Shown: piece after piece, positions 53,486 to 62,426 of the stretch
How positions within the stretch are numbered: the stretch's first letter is position 1
How the letters are laid out: each line of letters opens with the position of its first letter
From: Candidatus Methanoperedens sp.
Lineage (GTDB): Archaea; Halobacteriota; Methanosarcinia; Methanosarcinales; Methanoperedenaceae
DNA: 64,000 nucleotides
Direction of reading: 5' to 3'
NCBI GenBank assembly: GCA_026552955.1
Contig: JAPMTS010000003.1
Location: forward strand, 18,382-82,381
Made by a program: the position numbers and the translations under genes
Notes under the pieces: model-generated
Database searches by the model: none
Told to the model about the DNA's origin: nothing
The model's input: only the letters and a program-made list of their open reading frames with translations

Positions 53486-54529
53486 ATGATCGTGAAAAAA
53501 TGTTGTGGTGTGCATGCCCTCAGAATAGCGGTGGGAATAACGATGCTGGCATTACTGCTGGCAGGCAGCGCAAATGCAGCGACCCTTACCGTTTGCCCCA
53601 GCGGATGCGCATATTCAAGCATACAGAAAGCGATAAACGCTTCAAGCAATGGGGATATTGTTTTAGTGCAAAGCGGTACTTATTTCGAAAACGTGAACAT
53701 AACAAAGCAGTTGACACTTCGAGGCATTGGCAATCCTGTGGTGGACGCCGGGGGAAGCGGAAGTGCTATAACGCTTGCTGCAAATGGAATTACTCTTGAA
53801 GGATTTACAGCGACTCATTCAAGCTTTGATGGAGGGGCAGGGATCGTGGTCAATTCAAACAACAACACGCTGACCGGCAACAATGCCAGTTCGAACACCG
53901 AAAACGGCATATATCTGAAATATTCCAGCAACAACACGCTTGGTGGAAACAATGTCTTGAACAACCAGAAAGGTATATATCAATACGATTCTAGCAACAA
54001 TAAGATATACAATAACATTTTCAAAAACAATAACAACTTTGATTTTTACGAATCAAATATTAACACATGGAACACCACCAGACAATCAGGCACTAACATC
54101 ATCGGAGGCCAATACCTGGGCGGTAACTTCTGGGCAAATCCAGAAGGAACAGGATTCAGCCAGACCTGCCCGGATGTGAATGGTGATGGAATATGTGATA
54201 AAAGTTATACCCTTGGTGAAAATAATACAGATTATCTGCCCCTTGCGAAAGATAAGATACCTCCAAAAAGTGTTAGAAACCTGAAAAATGTTAGTTTTGC
54301 ATCTTCATATATCAACTGGACATGGAAAGACCCAAAAGATATTGATTTCAAGAAAGTCATGGTGTTCATTGACAGTAAGTTCAAGAAAAACGTATCAAAG
54401 AGTAAGAGGTTTTTTAACGCTACCAATTTAAAAGCAAATACAAGGCATACAATATCCACAAGGACTGTGGATATGAATGGGAACATCAATAAGACATGGA
54501 AGAACAGTTCAGCATGGACGGCTAAATGA
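53486..54529 (+). CDS. Secreted NosD-like β-helix protein, short form
   Basis: This 347-residue protein has a signal peptide ending SANA and the family start TLTVCPSGCAYSSIQKA. A short β-helix ladder (about 100-190, with NNTLTGNNASSNTENGIYL) follows. The SGTNIIGGQYLGGNFW block and a ~95-residue C-terminal fibronectin-type III-like domain (PPKSVRNLKNVSF, WTWKDP) end the protein. It is a paralogue of 43856-46600, sharing even the upstream region. It is probably a surface protein. Confidence 0.87.
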   Translation: MIVKKCCGVHALRIAVGITMLALLLAGSANAATLTVCPSGCAYSSIQKAINASSNGDIVLVQSGTYFENVNITKQLTLRGIGNPVVDAGGSGSAITLAANGITLEGFTATHSSFDGGAGIVVNSNNNTLTGNNASSNTENGIYLKYSSNNTLGGNNVLNNQKGIYQYDSSNNKIYNNIFKNNNNFDFYESNINTWNTTRQSGTNIIGGQYLGGNFWANPEGTGFSQTCPDVNGDGICDKSYTLGENNTDYLPLAKDKIPPKSVRNLKNVSFASSYINWTWKDPKDIDFKKVMVFIDSKFKKNVSKSKRFFNATNLKANTRHTISTRTVDMNGNINKTWKNSSAWTAK

Positions 54530-54536
54530 AACGGTC

Positions 54537-54600
54537 ATCTGTCCTCCGGGGGTGCAGGGGTAGCGGATACCCCGTACTTCGAGTACAAGGAGGAAGCATA
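54537..54600 (+). other. Structured left end of second tnpB element
   Basis: The region can fold as nested stems: CCTCC/GGAGG on the outside and GTACTTCGAGTAC as a perfect inner hairpin. It lies 45 nt ahead of the second tnpB and immediately after the NosD-like stop. It fits the structured left end of an IS605-family element. Confidence 0.45.
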
Positions 54601-54644
54601 CCCTCCTCAAAATATAAACTATTTACGTTCATCCATTGTAATAT

Positions 54645-55817
54645 ATGATTGTGGAAAGAACAATTAAACTCAAACTGGAATTGTCTGATGAAAGCAAAGA
54701 AACGCTTAGACAGACTATGGTTTTGAGTAATCATGTTTTTAATGAGATTGCCAGATATGGTTTTGATAATCACGCTTGCAGCAAAGTATCTGTTCACCAT
54801 GCCACTTATTACGGTATTCGAGAACAGCATCCTGAACTTCCGTGTTCTATTCTTCAAGGAATTAGAGATGTTGCCTGCGAAGCACTTAAAGGACTTGAAC
54901 TGAAAATACTTCCCAGGAGCAAACCATTCTCTGCTATTCGATATAATAAACGTGTGCATAAAATCAACCTTATCAAACAAAATGTTAGTCTTTCTTCGGT
55001 TAAGGGAAGAGTGACCGCTACGTTTTCTATTCCTGAATATTATAAACAATATCTCGAATGGGGATTTAAAACATCTACCTTGAGATATAATAAACAGCAG
55101 AATGTTTTTTATTTGCATGTGGTTATTCATAAACCTTCTCCTGAACCTGTTGGCGATAAGGTTCTTGGAATCGATAGAGGAATTGTCAATATCGCCGTGA
55201 CTTCTAACAATCATTTTTTCAATAGCAAGCCCATCAAGAACGTGAGAGCAAAGTACGCATTTCTTAGAGCGAAACTGCAAAGCAAAGGCACTAAATCTGC
55301 TAAAAAACTTCTCAGGAAGATGAGCAGAAAAGAGCAACGGTTTGTTTCTAAGGTTAATCACTGTATCTCTAAAGAAATTGTGGCTATGCCTTTTGATATT
55401 TTTGCTATTGAGGATTTGACCAGCATAAGAGTTCAGAGCAGGACCAGAGGAATAGATTTTACTCAGAAACTGAATAATTGGGCGTTCTATGAACTTGAAC
55501 AGTTTATCAGGTATAAGGCTGAAGCTGTAAGAAAATCTGTTGTAACTATTGACCCGCGGTACACAAGCCAGAAATGTTCTGTTTGTGGACATATCTACAA
55601 AGGAAACAGAAAAGGTAATTCTTTCCATTGTGTTAAGTGTGGTTTTCAAATACATGCTGACCTCAATGCTGCTCGGAATATTGCCGTTCTCGGTATATCT
55701 GGAAACGGTAGGTTGTCTGTAACTCAGCCACACATTGCGTGTGAGGAAGTTGAAGCCCGTAAGGGAATTGAGACTGAACATAGTGATAATGCTGCGCACT
55801 TTATAGTGCGGAGTTAA
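54645..55817 (+). CDS. tnpB: TnpB-type RNA-guided nuclease, second copy
   Basis: This 390-residue TnpB has the three RuvC residues in GIDRGIVNI, AIEDLTSIR and HADLNAARNI. Its zinc finger is intact (CSVCGHIY, CVKCGF). It is not closely similar to the 49-kb copy, so the two entered separately. There is no TnpA. A 425-residue open frame on the opposite strand is a shadow. The nuclease appears active by residues. The 3' region to about 55880 may hold the guide RNA. Confidence 0.9.
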   Translation: MIVERTIKLKLELSDESKETLRQTMVLSNHVFNEIARYGFDNHACSKVSVHHATYYGIREQHPELPCSILQGIRDVACEALKGLELKILPRSKPFSAIRYNKRVHKINLIKQNVSLSSVKGRVTATFSIPEYYKQYLEWGFKTSTLRYNKQQNVFYLHVVIHKPSPEPVGDKVLGIDRGIVNIAVTSNNHFFNSKPIKNVRAKYAFLRAKLQSKGTKSAKKLLRKMSRKEQRFVSKVNHCISKEIVAMPFDIFAIEDLTSIRVQSRTRGIDFTQKLNNWAFYELEQFIRYKAEAVRKSVVTIDPRYTSQKCSVCGHIYKGNRKGNSFHCVKCGFQIHADLNAARNIAVLGISGNGRLSVTQPHIACEEVEARKGIETEHSDNAAHFIVRS

Positions 55818-56230
55818 GTTACTGTTGGATTAGCCCTTATGATGCGTTTAAACAAACGATCTATGCTGGGTTAGTGGGTAAGTAACCCATATCAATCACC
55901 CGAACATATTTATTTCCCGAAGTTGCTTCTCAAGCTTTTTATCCAGTTCTACGTTAGATATAGCTGGTTTTATAGTGAGGTTTGAATGTGATTCCTCCTG
56001 CAAAACTCTATGATGCTTTCCCGGCAGATTTCCAAAATCATTTTATCTTCCATAATTGCATATAATATCTGTCCGTAATTGCTATATCCATATTATTCAC
56101 AATATACATATTTTTATCCTTGGCTTTTCAAAATATTATCTTCAAAAATGTTCCTATGAAACTTAAGAAAATTGACTTCTAAACGTGCTGGAGAATCAAG
56201 AGAAAAATAGGAGTATCTAAGAAAATTAAG
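55818..56230. other. Region after second tnpB; possible frameshifted small gene
   Basis: The first ~75 bp are the probable right end of the tnpB element (GTTACT...AGTAAC). On the minus strand near 55896-56055, MEDKMILEICRESIIEF in one frame and ISNVELDKKLEKQLREI in another suggest a small protein broken by a frameshift. No family is recognised. The rest is AT-rich with no gene visible. Confidence 0.4.
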
Positions 56231-56338
56231 TGCTCCGATCGGGATTTGAACCCGGGTCTCTGGCTGTCTTTATTTCAGTGCCAAATGGCGCTTAAAACTT
56301 GAAAGGCCAGAATGATTGGCCTGCTACACTATCGGAGC
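56231..56338 (-). tRNA. tRNA-Glu (TTC) with 34-nt intron
   Basis: Read on the minus strand, the acceptor stem GCTCCGA pairs with TCGGAGC and is followed by A. The anticodon is TTC within the loop CTTTCAA. An intron of about 34 nt (56266-56299) follows position 37, the usual archaeal site, and contains a GCCA-TT-TGGC hairpin. T-loop TTCAAAT is standard. One T-stem pair (C-A) is mismatched. CCA is not encoded. Confidence 0.92.
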
Positions 56339-56476
56339 ATAGTACGCCTAATAATACACAACTATATTTAACGGTTTGGTAGGAATATCAATTCATAATT
56401 CCAATTGCAGGTTGTTCTATCATTTCAGTCGATATATTTATATAGGGCAAAGAATGAGTTTTAGGATGGTGTCGAA

Positions 56477-57184
56477 ATGGAAGATAAATGCCCGAAATGC
56501 GGTGAAACACTTTTAACCAGGACTATTAAGAAGAAAATAGGTCTTGGAAGTATTGATTATCCGATTGCCCAAACATGCCCGAAATGCAATTGGAACAAAG
56601 ACCTGACCGGGGCAGGCGATATAAAATCAAAACCTGTAATGCAGGATGCAGGTCAAGCTCAAAATGAAATGAAAAAAACCGAAATAAAAACGCAGATCAA
56701 ACCAGAAGTTCCGGTTTTACCTTCTTCAAAACCAGCGTCAACAAGCATCAATTCCCTGATCCCTATTGTCCTGGCAATACTCGTTGTGGCTGCTATTGCC
56801 TGGGTATTTTTCATGGACCCGACCGAAGAAGGGCAGCTGGATAATTTTCCCATTACTCCTCCAATAATTAGTCAAACACCGGTACAGACTCCAACAACCA
56901 CGATCATTCCGGAAGTTACGGCAACAGGCAGGAAACTACCGATCAGATTGGAAAGTGATCGGGGTTTTTCTCCAAAAAATTCTACGATCAGGCCGGGAGA
57001 TGAGGTTGTCTGGACAAACGATGGAACATATAATCTTATTCTTGTAAGCTCTGAAAACATATTCCAGGAAAAATCAATAAGTAATGGAAAAAGAGAAACA
57101 TATGTTTTTATAAAACCAGGAACATATAATTTCTCTATAAAAGGAAAAGAAAACTTGAAAGGAACAATTATTGTTGAACCTTAG
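56477..57184 (+). CDS. Zinc-ribbon, transmembrane, cupredoxin-fold protein
   Basis: This 235-residue protein has an N-terminal zinc ribbon (KCPKCGETLL and TCPKCNW). A Lys/Gln-rich linker, one transmembrane helix (IPIVLAILVVAAIAWVFF, about 96-113) and an outer plastocyanin-like domain (about 150-235) follow. The outer domain has NSTIRPGDEVVWTND and KPGTYNFSI. The copper-binding His and Cys of cupredoxins are absent, so it has kept the fold but not the metal site. A ribbon on one side and β-domain on the other suggests a sensor or tether. It converges with 57181-57501 by a 4-nt overlap. Confidence 0.82.
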   Translation: MEDKCPKCGETLLTRTIKKKIGLGSIDYPIAQTCPKCNWNKDLTGAGDIKSKPVMQDAGQAQNEMKKTEIKTQIKPEVPVLPSSKPASTSINSLIPIVLAILVVAAIAWVFFMDPTEEGQLDNFPITPPIISQTPVQTPTTTIIPEVTATGRKLPIRLESDRGFSPKNSTIRPGDEVVWTNDGTYNLILVSSENIFQEKSISNGKRETYVFIKPGTYNFSIKGKENLKGTIIVEP

Positions 57185-57501
57185 ACCATAGTCCAATCAA
57201 GCTGGAATCCATCAAGGGTCATGAGGATAATTTTCTGCTTTATTCCCGGCAAATCATAAGGCAGTTCCTCAAAACCTATATACATTTCATCGCCTGGATT
57301 TATTTCGGGCGGTGCATTTGGTGTTTTGCCGAAAAAGTATTTTTTGTTTGCCTTGCTATCCAATACAACTACATTTCTCCAGCCTTTTGCCTGTGCAACC
57401 CGTACAACACTGCATTTCCTTTTGAATTTCTTTAAGGTTTTTTTTTCTCCGCCAATCTCTGTTTCAGTGGTCTGGATCATATCAATATCATTTTCTGCCA
57501 T
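57181..57501 (-). CDS. Unknown 106-residue protein
   Basis: I start it at the ATG at 57501 (MAENDIDMIQTTETEIGG), preceded by GGTG; a GTG three codons upstream is possible. The protein has a basic patch (KKFKRKCSVVRVAQAKGW), an NVVVLDSKANKKYFFG strand pair, and NPGDEMYIGFEELP. It may be a small β-barrel, perhaps nucleic-acid binding because of the basic residues. No family is recognised. Confidence 0.6.
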   Translation of the reverse strand: MAENDIDMIQTTETEIGGEKKTLKKFKRKCSVVRVAQAKGWRNVVVLDSKANKKYFFGKTPNAPPEINPGDEMYIGFEELPYDLPGIKQKIILMTLDGFQLDWTMV

Positions 57502-57571
57502 TTTTATCACACCATAAGAACCTTGATATACCAGCTTATGTATTAAACCATACTATTACAAGGTGATACTT

Positions 57572-57790
57572 ATGGGACTTCCAGCAACTAAACGCTATCT
57601 GATTGAATTACTTCACATGCATAAACTTACATACGAACAAGTAGCCCAATATTCGGAAATACCGGTTGAAAGGGTAAAAGCGATAAAGAAGGGTGAAATA
57701 CCCACAGATATCGAAGTATATAAATTAAAACAGGTGGCTTTTTCCTTATCTGAGCTTCGCTCCAAAGATACGGGCGAGACAATGGATTAA
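57572..57790 (+). CDS. Small helix-turn-helix protein
   Basis: This 72-residue protein (ATG at 57572 after AAGGTG; a GTG three codons earlier is possible) has a lambda-repressor-like helix-turn-helix, LTYEQVAQYSEIPVERVKAI, then an acidic C-terminal region. It is 14 nt before the hef start on the same strand. It may regulate hef or act with it at stalled forks, but nothing shows this directly. Confidence 0.7.
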   Translation: MGLPATKRYLIELLHMHKLTYEQVAQYSEIPVERVKAIKKGEIPTDIEVYKLKQVAFSLSELRSKDTGETMD

Positions 57791-57804
57791 TATGATAGTT
57801 TAGA

Positions 57805-60063
57805 ATGAATGATGTCGAATACATTAAACATCCTTTAATAAAACCTGACACTGTAGAGCAGAGATTATATCAGCTCGCACTTGCAGGGGAAGCGATCAAG
57901 AAATCAAGCCTTATAGTGCTTCCCACAGGTCTTGGGAAAACTGTGGTGGCTCTCCTTGTGATGGTTTCACGCCTTCACAAAGGGAAGGTTTTGCTTCTAT
58001 CCCCGACAAAACCACTTGTAGAACAGCATTCGGCTTTTTTCAAAGATGCTCTTAATATCCCTCCTGAAACAGTGGTATTGTTTACTGGAAATACAGATCC
58101 CGCCAAAAGAGAAAGCATGTGGGAGAAAGCACAGCTTGTTATCTCAACGCCCCAGGTCATAGAGAATGATCTCCTTGGAAAGAAGATCAGCCTTGATAAG
58201 GTTTCATGTATCATTTTTGACGAAGCTCACAGGGCAACCGGGAATTATTCCTACGTTTATATAGCGGAAAAATATATACAACAGAACCCTGACCCGCTTG
58301 TTCTTGGAATTACAGCAAGTCCGGGAAGTAATACTGAAAAAATCCAGGAAGTTTGTGCGAATCTTCATTTAAAGTCGGTTGAGATGAGAACTGATTCTGA
58401 CCCTGACGTTAAACCCTATATTTTTGACAAGGACATCGAGTGGAAATATGTCTCAATACCTATTGAAATGAAGGGTTTGAAAGAATTAATGGATAAAGTC
58501 CTGAACGACAGGCTGGCGAAATTACGTGAACTTGGTCTAATATCGAATCTCCAGAACAGGTTATCGAAAAGAGAAATGCTTGATCTCCAGGCACGTTTGC
58601 AGACGCAGCTTCGTTCATTTCCCGACCAGAAGATCTATCAGGGCATATCCCTTCTTGCTGAGATCTTCAAAGTGAGCCATGCTATCGAGATATCAGAAAC
58701 CCAGGGGGCATCCGCCTTATCAAAATATTTTGACCGGCTTGAAAATGAGGCCAGGTCCAAAAGCGGCAGTAAAGCCGCAAAACGCCTGATGGAAGACCTG
58801 AGCATGCGTCAGGCTGTGCATCATCTTGGCGGCTGTGATGGCAATAACCCCAAATTGAACGCGGTAAAAGAGCTTGTTGAAAAGCAGATCCAGGAGGCTC
58901 CCCAATCGCGTGTTATCGTCTTTACCAATTACAGGGATACGGCGGAACTTGTCGCAAATTCCCTCAAAGAAGTTCCCGGTATAAAACCCATAAGATTCGT
59001 GGGTCAGGCAAGTAAATACAAGGACAAGGGTCTTACGCAAAAACAGCAGGTTGAGATCATCCAAAAATTCAAGGATGGTGAATATAATACTCTTGTGGCA
59101 ACCTCAGTTGCCGAAGAAGGACTGGACATACCCGCCACCGACCTTGTTGTATTTTTCGAACCTATCCCTTCGGAGATAAGGAGCATCCAGCGAAAAGGAA
59201 GGACGGGAAGAAAGCATGCTGGAAGGGTTGTTATCCTGATGGCAAAAGGATCAAAAGATGAAGCATACCACTGGAGCAGCAACCGAAGGGAGCGGCAAAT
59301 GATCACGACCATGAAAAATCTGGATGCAGACCTGGGTTCTCAAAATGACGAGCCGGAAGGGCAAACAAAATTAATGGATTTTTCAGCTGCCCAGGTATCA
59401 GATCCCGAAGTTCCCAGGGTAAAAGTCTATGCAGATAGAAGGGAGATCCGTTCCCATGTTGTGCATTCTCTCGAAAAGCTGGGCGTGGAAGTGATATTAA
59501 GAACACTGCAAGTGGGTGATTACGTTGTAAGTGACCGTGTGGGCATAGAGAGAAAAACTGCTGAAGATTTCCTGAGTACATTCCTTGATGGCAGGGATCT
59601 TTTCAGCCAGATTTCAGATCTTGCACGCGCTTACAGGCGTCCCTTACTCATCATTGAAGGAGAGGGGATCTATTCAAAGAGGCAGATCCACCCCAATGCT
59701 ATCCGGGGCGCGCTTTCAACAGTCGCAATTGATTTCGGGGTACCCGTATTATTCACCAGGGATGAAGAAGATACTGCCGCGTTGATAAGCGTAATAGCAA
59801 AAAGGGAACAGGCAGGCGACTCGAAAAAGGAAATAAACCTTCACGGCAATAAAACAGCCTCAACACTTCCTGAGCAGCAGGAATATCTGGTTTCGGCTAT
59901 TTCTGAAATAGGGCCGGTTGTGGCAAGGAACCTGCTGGTGCACTTTGGCAGTGTGGAACGTATCATGAAAGCATCACGTGAGGAATTGATGGTTGTGGAT
60001 CTTGTGGGGCCAAAGACAGCAGACAGGATAAAGGAAGTTGTGAGCACAGAGTATAAGGGTTGA
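57805..60063 (+). CDS. hef: Hef helicase-nuclease (XPF/FANCM family)
   Basis: This 752-residue archaeal protein acts on stalled or branched replication forks. The SF2 helicase half has Walker A LPTGLGKTVVAL, DEAH box IIFDEAHRATG, SAT-like TASPG and motif VI IQRKGRTGRK. After a linker (about 515-545) the nuclease half has the ERK motif GIERKTAEDFLSTFL and a C-terminal double helix-hairpin-helix (ISEIGPVVARNLLVHFG). All key residues are present. A small HTH gene lies 14 nt upstream. Confidence 0.95.
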   Translation: MNDVEYIKHPLIKPDTVEQRLYQLALAGEAIKKSSLIVLPTGLGKTVVALLVMVSRLHKGKVLLLSPTKPLVEQHSAFFKDALNIPPETVVLFTGNTDPAKRESMWEKAQLVISTPQVIENDLLGKKISLDKVSCIIFDEAHRATGNYSYVYIAEKYIQQNPDPLVLGITASPGSNTEKIQEVCANLHLKSVEMRTDSDPDVKPYIFDKDIEWKYVSIPIEMKGLKELMDKVLNDRLAKLRELGLISNLQNRLSKREMLDLQARLQTQLRSFPDQKIYQGISLLAEIFKVSHAIEISETQGASALSKYFDRLENEARSKSGSKAAKRLMEDLSMRQAVHHLGGCDGNNPKLNAVKELVEKQIQEAPQSRVIVFTNYRDTAELVANSLKEVPGIKPIRFVGQASKYKDKGLTQKQQVEIIQKFKDGEYNTLVATSVAEEGLDIPATDLVVFFEPIPSEIRSIQRKGRTGRKHAGRVVILMAKGSKDEAYHWSSNRRERQMITTMKNLDADLGSQNDEPEGQTKLMDFSAAQVSDPEVPRVKVYADRREIRSHVVHSLEKLGVEVILRTLQVGDYVVSDRVGIERKTAEDFLSTFLDGRDLFSQISDLARAYRRPLLIIEGEGIYSKRQIHPNAIRGALSTVAIDFGVPVLFTRDEEDTAALISVIAKREQAGDSKKEINLHGNKTASTLPEQQEYLVSAISEIGPVVARNLLVHFGSVERIMKASREELMVVDLVGPKTADRIKEVVSTEYKG

Positions 60064-60088
60064 TATTTTGATGTTTCCTTTCCCTATT

Positions 60089-60697
60089 TCAAATTCTTGA
60101 GAGCTTTCGAGCAAACCATTTTACCGGAATGAACATAGGCACTTGCTTCTGGTATTTTCTGTATTCATTCCCGAAAACCAAAAGTAACCTTCTTTCCTCT
60201 ATAAACGCTCCTGCCAGAAAATATCCGATTACAAGCAGTGCTGCGGTTAAATCAAGCATTGTCATTTTCATCTGTGTGAACAAAATGAGAATTCCCGCTG
60301 AATAGAACGGATGCCGGACGATCCCATACGCACCTCCTGTTAAAAGTACCCTTTTTTTCTCCCGCTTTATACCGCTAAATTCAAGGAGATCTATCTGCAA
60401 TATTGCATAACCGAACATACCGAGTGCAACCATGCGAACCAGGATGACAACTGGATACAGATCATGAGGGACCGCATAAACAACCGGAGTGGATTTTGAA
60501 TATGTCATCCAGATCATGAAGGCGGGCGCTAACAATGGAATACTGACCAGGGAATAGATCATCCTGTAATACCGGAATCCATTTCCCAGCACGTTCCTTG
60601 CTATATTTTTGATATAATCCATAGCGAGAATGCTATGAATGATCGCAAAAAACAGGAAATATATAACAAACAAAATTATATTATTCATGTGCATCAT
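60089..60697 (-). CDS. Isoprenylcysteine carboxyl methyltransferase-like membrane protein
   Basis: This 202-residue protein has about five transmembrane helices and the family's C-terminal SAM-binding region, GAYGIVRHPFYSAGILILF then FIEERRLLLVFGNEYRKYQ. Such PEMT/ICMT-like proteins methylate lipids or membrane-bound cysteines. Archaeal targets are unknown. It is convergent with hef, 25 nt apart, and monocistronic. Confidence 0.85.
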   Translation of the reverse strand: MMHMNNIILFVIYFLFFAIIHSILAMDYIKNIARNVLGNGFRYYRMIYSLVSIPLLAPAFMIWMTYSKSTPVVYAVPHDLYPVVILVRMVALGMFGYAILQIDLLEFSGIKREKKRVLLTGGAYGIVRHPFYSAGILILFTQMKMTMLDLTAALLVIGYFLAGAFIEERRLLLVFGNEYRKYQKQVPMFIPVKWFARKLSRI

Positions 60698-60818
60698 TTT
60701 ATTGTGTTTAAACTATTTAATTGCTTTGTGTCATCTTGATTTTATTAAGGGTAAATTGTCCAGAGTAAAAGATTAAATAGCATTTCCATATATAATATAT
60801 TATAAGAAGGTTAAATCA

Positions 60819-60941
60819 ATGGGCGTAAAAAAAACCGGTGAAAAGTATCGATGCAATATTTGCGGAAACGAAGTCGTTGTGACAAAAACAGGTGGAGGAA
60901 CCCTTGTATGCTGTGGCGAGGATATGGAGCTTATTGAATAG
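60819..60941 (+). CDS. Desulforedoxin-like small iron protein
   Basis: This 40-residue protein reads [13 protein letters not shown] then [14 protein letters not shown]. The CxxC and later CC pair match the Fe(Cys)4 site of desulforedoxin and of the N-terminal domain of class I superoxide reductase. A GAAGG ribosome-binding site precedes the ATG. There is no superoxide reductase catalytic domain attached, so it is a stand-alone electron-transfer protein, probably against oxygen stress. Confidence 0.88.
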   Translation: MGVKKTGEKYRCNICGNEVVVTKTGGGTLVCCGEDMELIE

Positions 60942-61053
60942 CAACTCTCTCCTCGTTTTCACAACCGCAGATCACAGAGTCTGCTATCACCTTCAGGTTC
61001 ATAAATAACCATATAAAAATATCGAGAAACATCCAGAAAATTACGAACTAGAA

Positions 61054-61078
61054 ACGAACTCCAGCAACGTGAGTTCGT
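61054..61078 (+). other. Hairpin between desulforedoxin and methyltransferase genes
   Basis: ACGAACTC (61054-61061) and GAGTTCGT (61071-61078) form a perfect 8-bp stem, with a further GAGTTCGT at 61081-61088. It lies between convergent genes, 17-41 nt past the methyltransferase stop, and may protect transcript ends. Confidence 0.4.
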
Positions 61079-61094
61079 ACGAGTTCGTTGTTAA

Positions 61095-62066
61095 TTATTC
61101 CCAAAAAGCCGTAATAACCTGATTATTCTTCTGCGCAAGGTCATCAATTTCGATCTCTCTAAATCCGGCATCTGTGAGCCATTCCCTGTATTGGGTTTCG
61201 GTATATGTGCTTCCATTTTCCGTGTTTGCCAGCATATTCACCGCAAACATTTCTGCCATAGGGCTTCGTCCCCGTACCATATCCACGATGGCGATCATCC
61301 CACCGCTTTTCAAAATATTGCCGGCGCGCCTAATGAGCGTCCTGTTCTCTTTTTCTGAATAGATATGGCAGATATTGCCCATAAAAATAATATCAAATGA
61401 TTCCCCTGTGAATTCGTTTGCGAAATCATTCGTAAAATCCCCCTTTTTCAGGGTCAGATTCTTGATATTTCCCAAACCGAACCGGGTTCTAACATAATCG
61501 ACAGTATCAGGCATATCATAGAGAACCGCATTCAAGCCCCTGTTGACAAACGCCTTTGCGTATTTGCCGGGTCCGCCTCCCAGGTCAAGCACGTTCTTTG
61601 CGTTCTTCTTTCTACCAAGGCAGTGATCTACAGTTTCCTCTACGAGTTTATCAGGCCTTGAAGCCATTGCGTTCATAAAAGCTTCCACATCTTGCTGTTC
61701 TCTTTCAGGTTTTGCCCCTTTGATTATCCCGGGAAGTGCAAGCCATGCTTTCATTATATCGAGAAAATGGGGAAGAGACCCTCCAACATTGCCTTCTTCG
61801 ATGAAGTAGACCCGGGCTTTCTCGGTAATAGTATACCTGTCCTGTCTCTTATGAACGAATCCCAGGCTACACAGCGCCTCAAGCACGATGAATAAAGCCC
61901 TCTCATCGGCATTGAGCATAAGCTTCAATGATGGGATATCTTTTTCATCGAGGAGTGCTTCAAATATCCCCGCTCTGTACGCACAGCCAAGCAAAACAAG
62001 TTTACTTGCAAGGTCTCTTGCATTTTCAAAATCAAACTCTTCATTCGATGTCCATATTTTTGCCAT
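61095..62066 (-). CDS. SAM-dependent O-methyltransferase-like protein
   Basis: I start it at ATG 62066 (MAKIWTSNEEFDFENAR), preceded by GAGGT; an upstream extension is translated from the IS3 remnant. This ~323-residue protein has a winged-helix dimerisation domain (about 15-95) and a methyltransferase domain with VLDLGGGPGKYAKAF, a DMPDTVDYV acidic loop and SFDIIFMGNICHIY. It resembles the O-methyltransferase family 2 (hydroxyneurosporene type), which also holds bacteriochlorophyll and quinone-related enzymes. Its substrate is unknown. An IS remnant ends 14 bp from the start codon. Confidence 0.85.
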   Translation of the reverse strand: MAKIWTSNEEFDFENARDLASKLVLLGCAYRAGIFEALLDEKDIPSLKLMLNADERALFIVLEALCSLGFVHKRQDRYTITEKARVYFIEEGNVGGSLPHFLDIMKAWLALPGIIKGAKPEREQQDVEAFMNAMASRPDKLVEETVDHCLGRKKNAKNVLDLGGGPGKYAKAFVNRGLNAVLYDMPDTVDYVRTRFGLGNIKNLTLKKGDFTNDFANEFTGESFDIIFMGNICHIYSEKENRTLIRRAGNILKSGGMIAIVDMVRGRSPMAEMFAVNMLANTENGSTYTETQYREWLTDAGFREIEIDDLAQKNNQVITAFWE

Positions 62067-62079
62067 ATAACCTCTTAAC

Positions 62080-62334
62080 TGGAGTGAACCCCAAAAACTG
62101 TACAACCAGTTAAGAAACTTTCTCTATTTAAGAACTCCCCTGACTTTTCAAATTCCTCAGGAGTGACATACCCGATTGATGAATGAATCCGTTTTGATAG
62201 CATTGTTGGATGGATACCATTTTCACGACTTACTTGTGCTGCATTTTTTTCTTGTTTTCATATTTGCACCCTTTCTATAGATGTTTGTTAAGAATGTTGC
62301 TTAACTATCTGTCCACTTTTTGGGGTGCAGTCCA
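62080..62334 (-). mobile_element. Internally deleted IS3-family element with both ends
   Basis: The ends are imperfect inverted repeats of the IS3 type: TGGAGTGAACCCCAAAAACT at 62080 and, on the other strand from 62334, TGGACTGCACCCCAAAAAGT. About 21 of 25 terminal bases agree. Inside, the minus strand encodes RIHSSIGYVTPEEFEKSGEF, the C-terminus of an IS3 OrfB integrase. The rest of OrfA and OrfB is deleted, leaving about 255 bp. It could still be mobilised by an intact relative. Confidence 0.85.
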
Positions 62335-62426
62335 CAGTGAAAGTATTATTTTATCTTGCAGGAGTTAGGCAACTCCCAGAAAAGAGTTATATCTCATCCT
62401 CACAAATATCGAACAAGGTTTGAACA

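Noticed and set aside
54522-55799. Long open frame of 425 codons on the minus strand
   Set aside because: It is fully antisense to a tnpB with all catalytic and zinc motifs. The antisense frame shows no domain and is a coding shadow.
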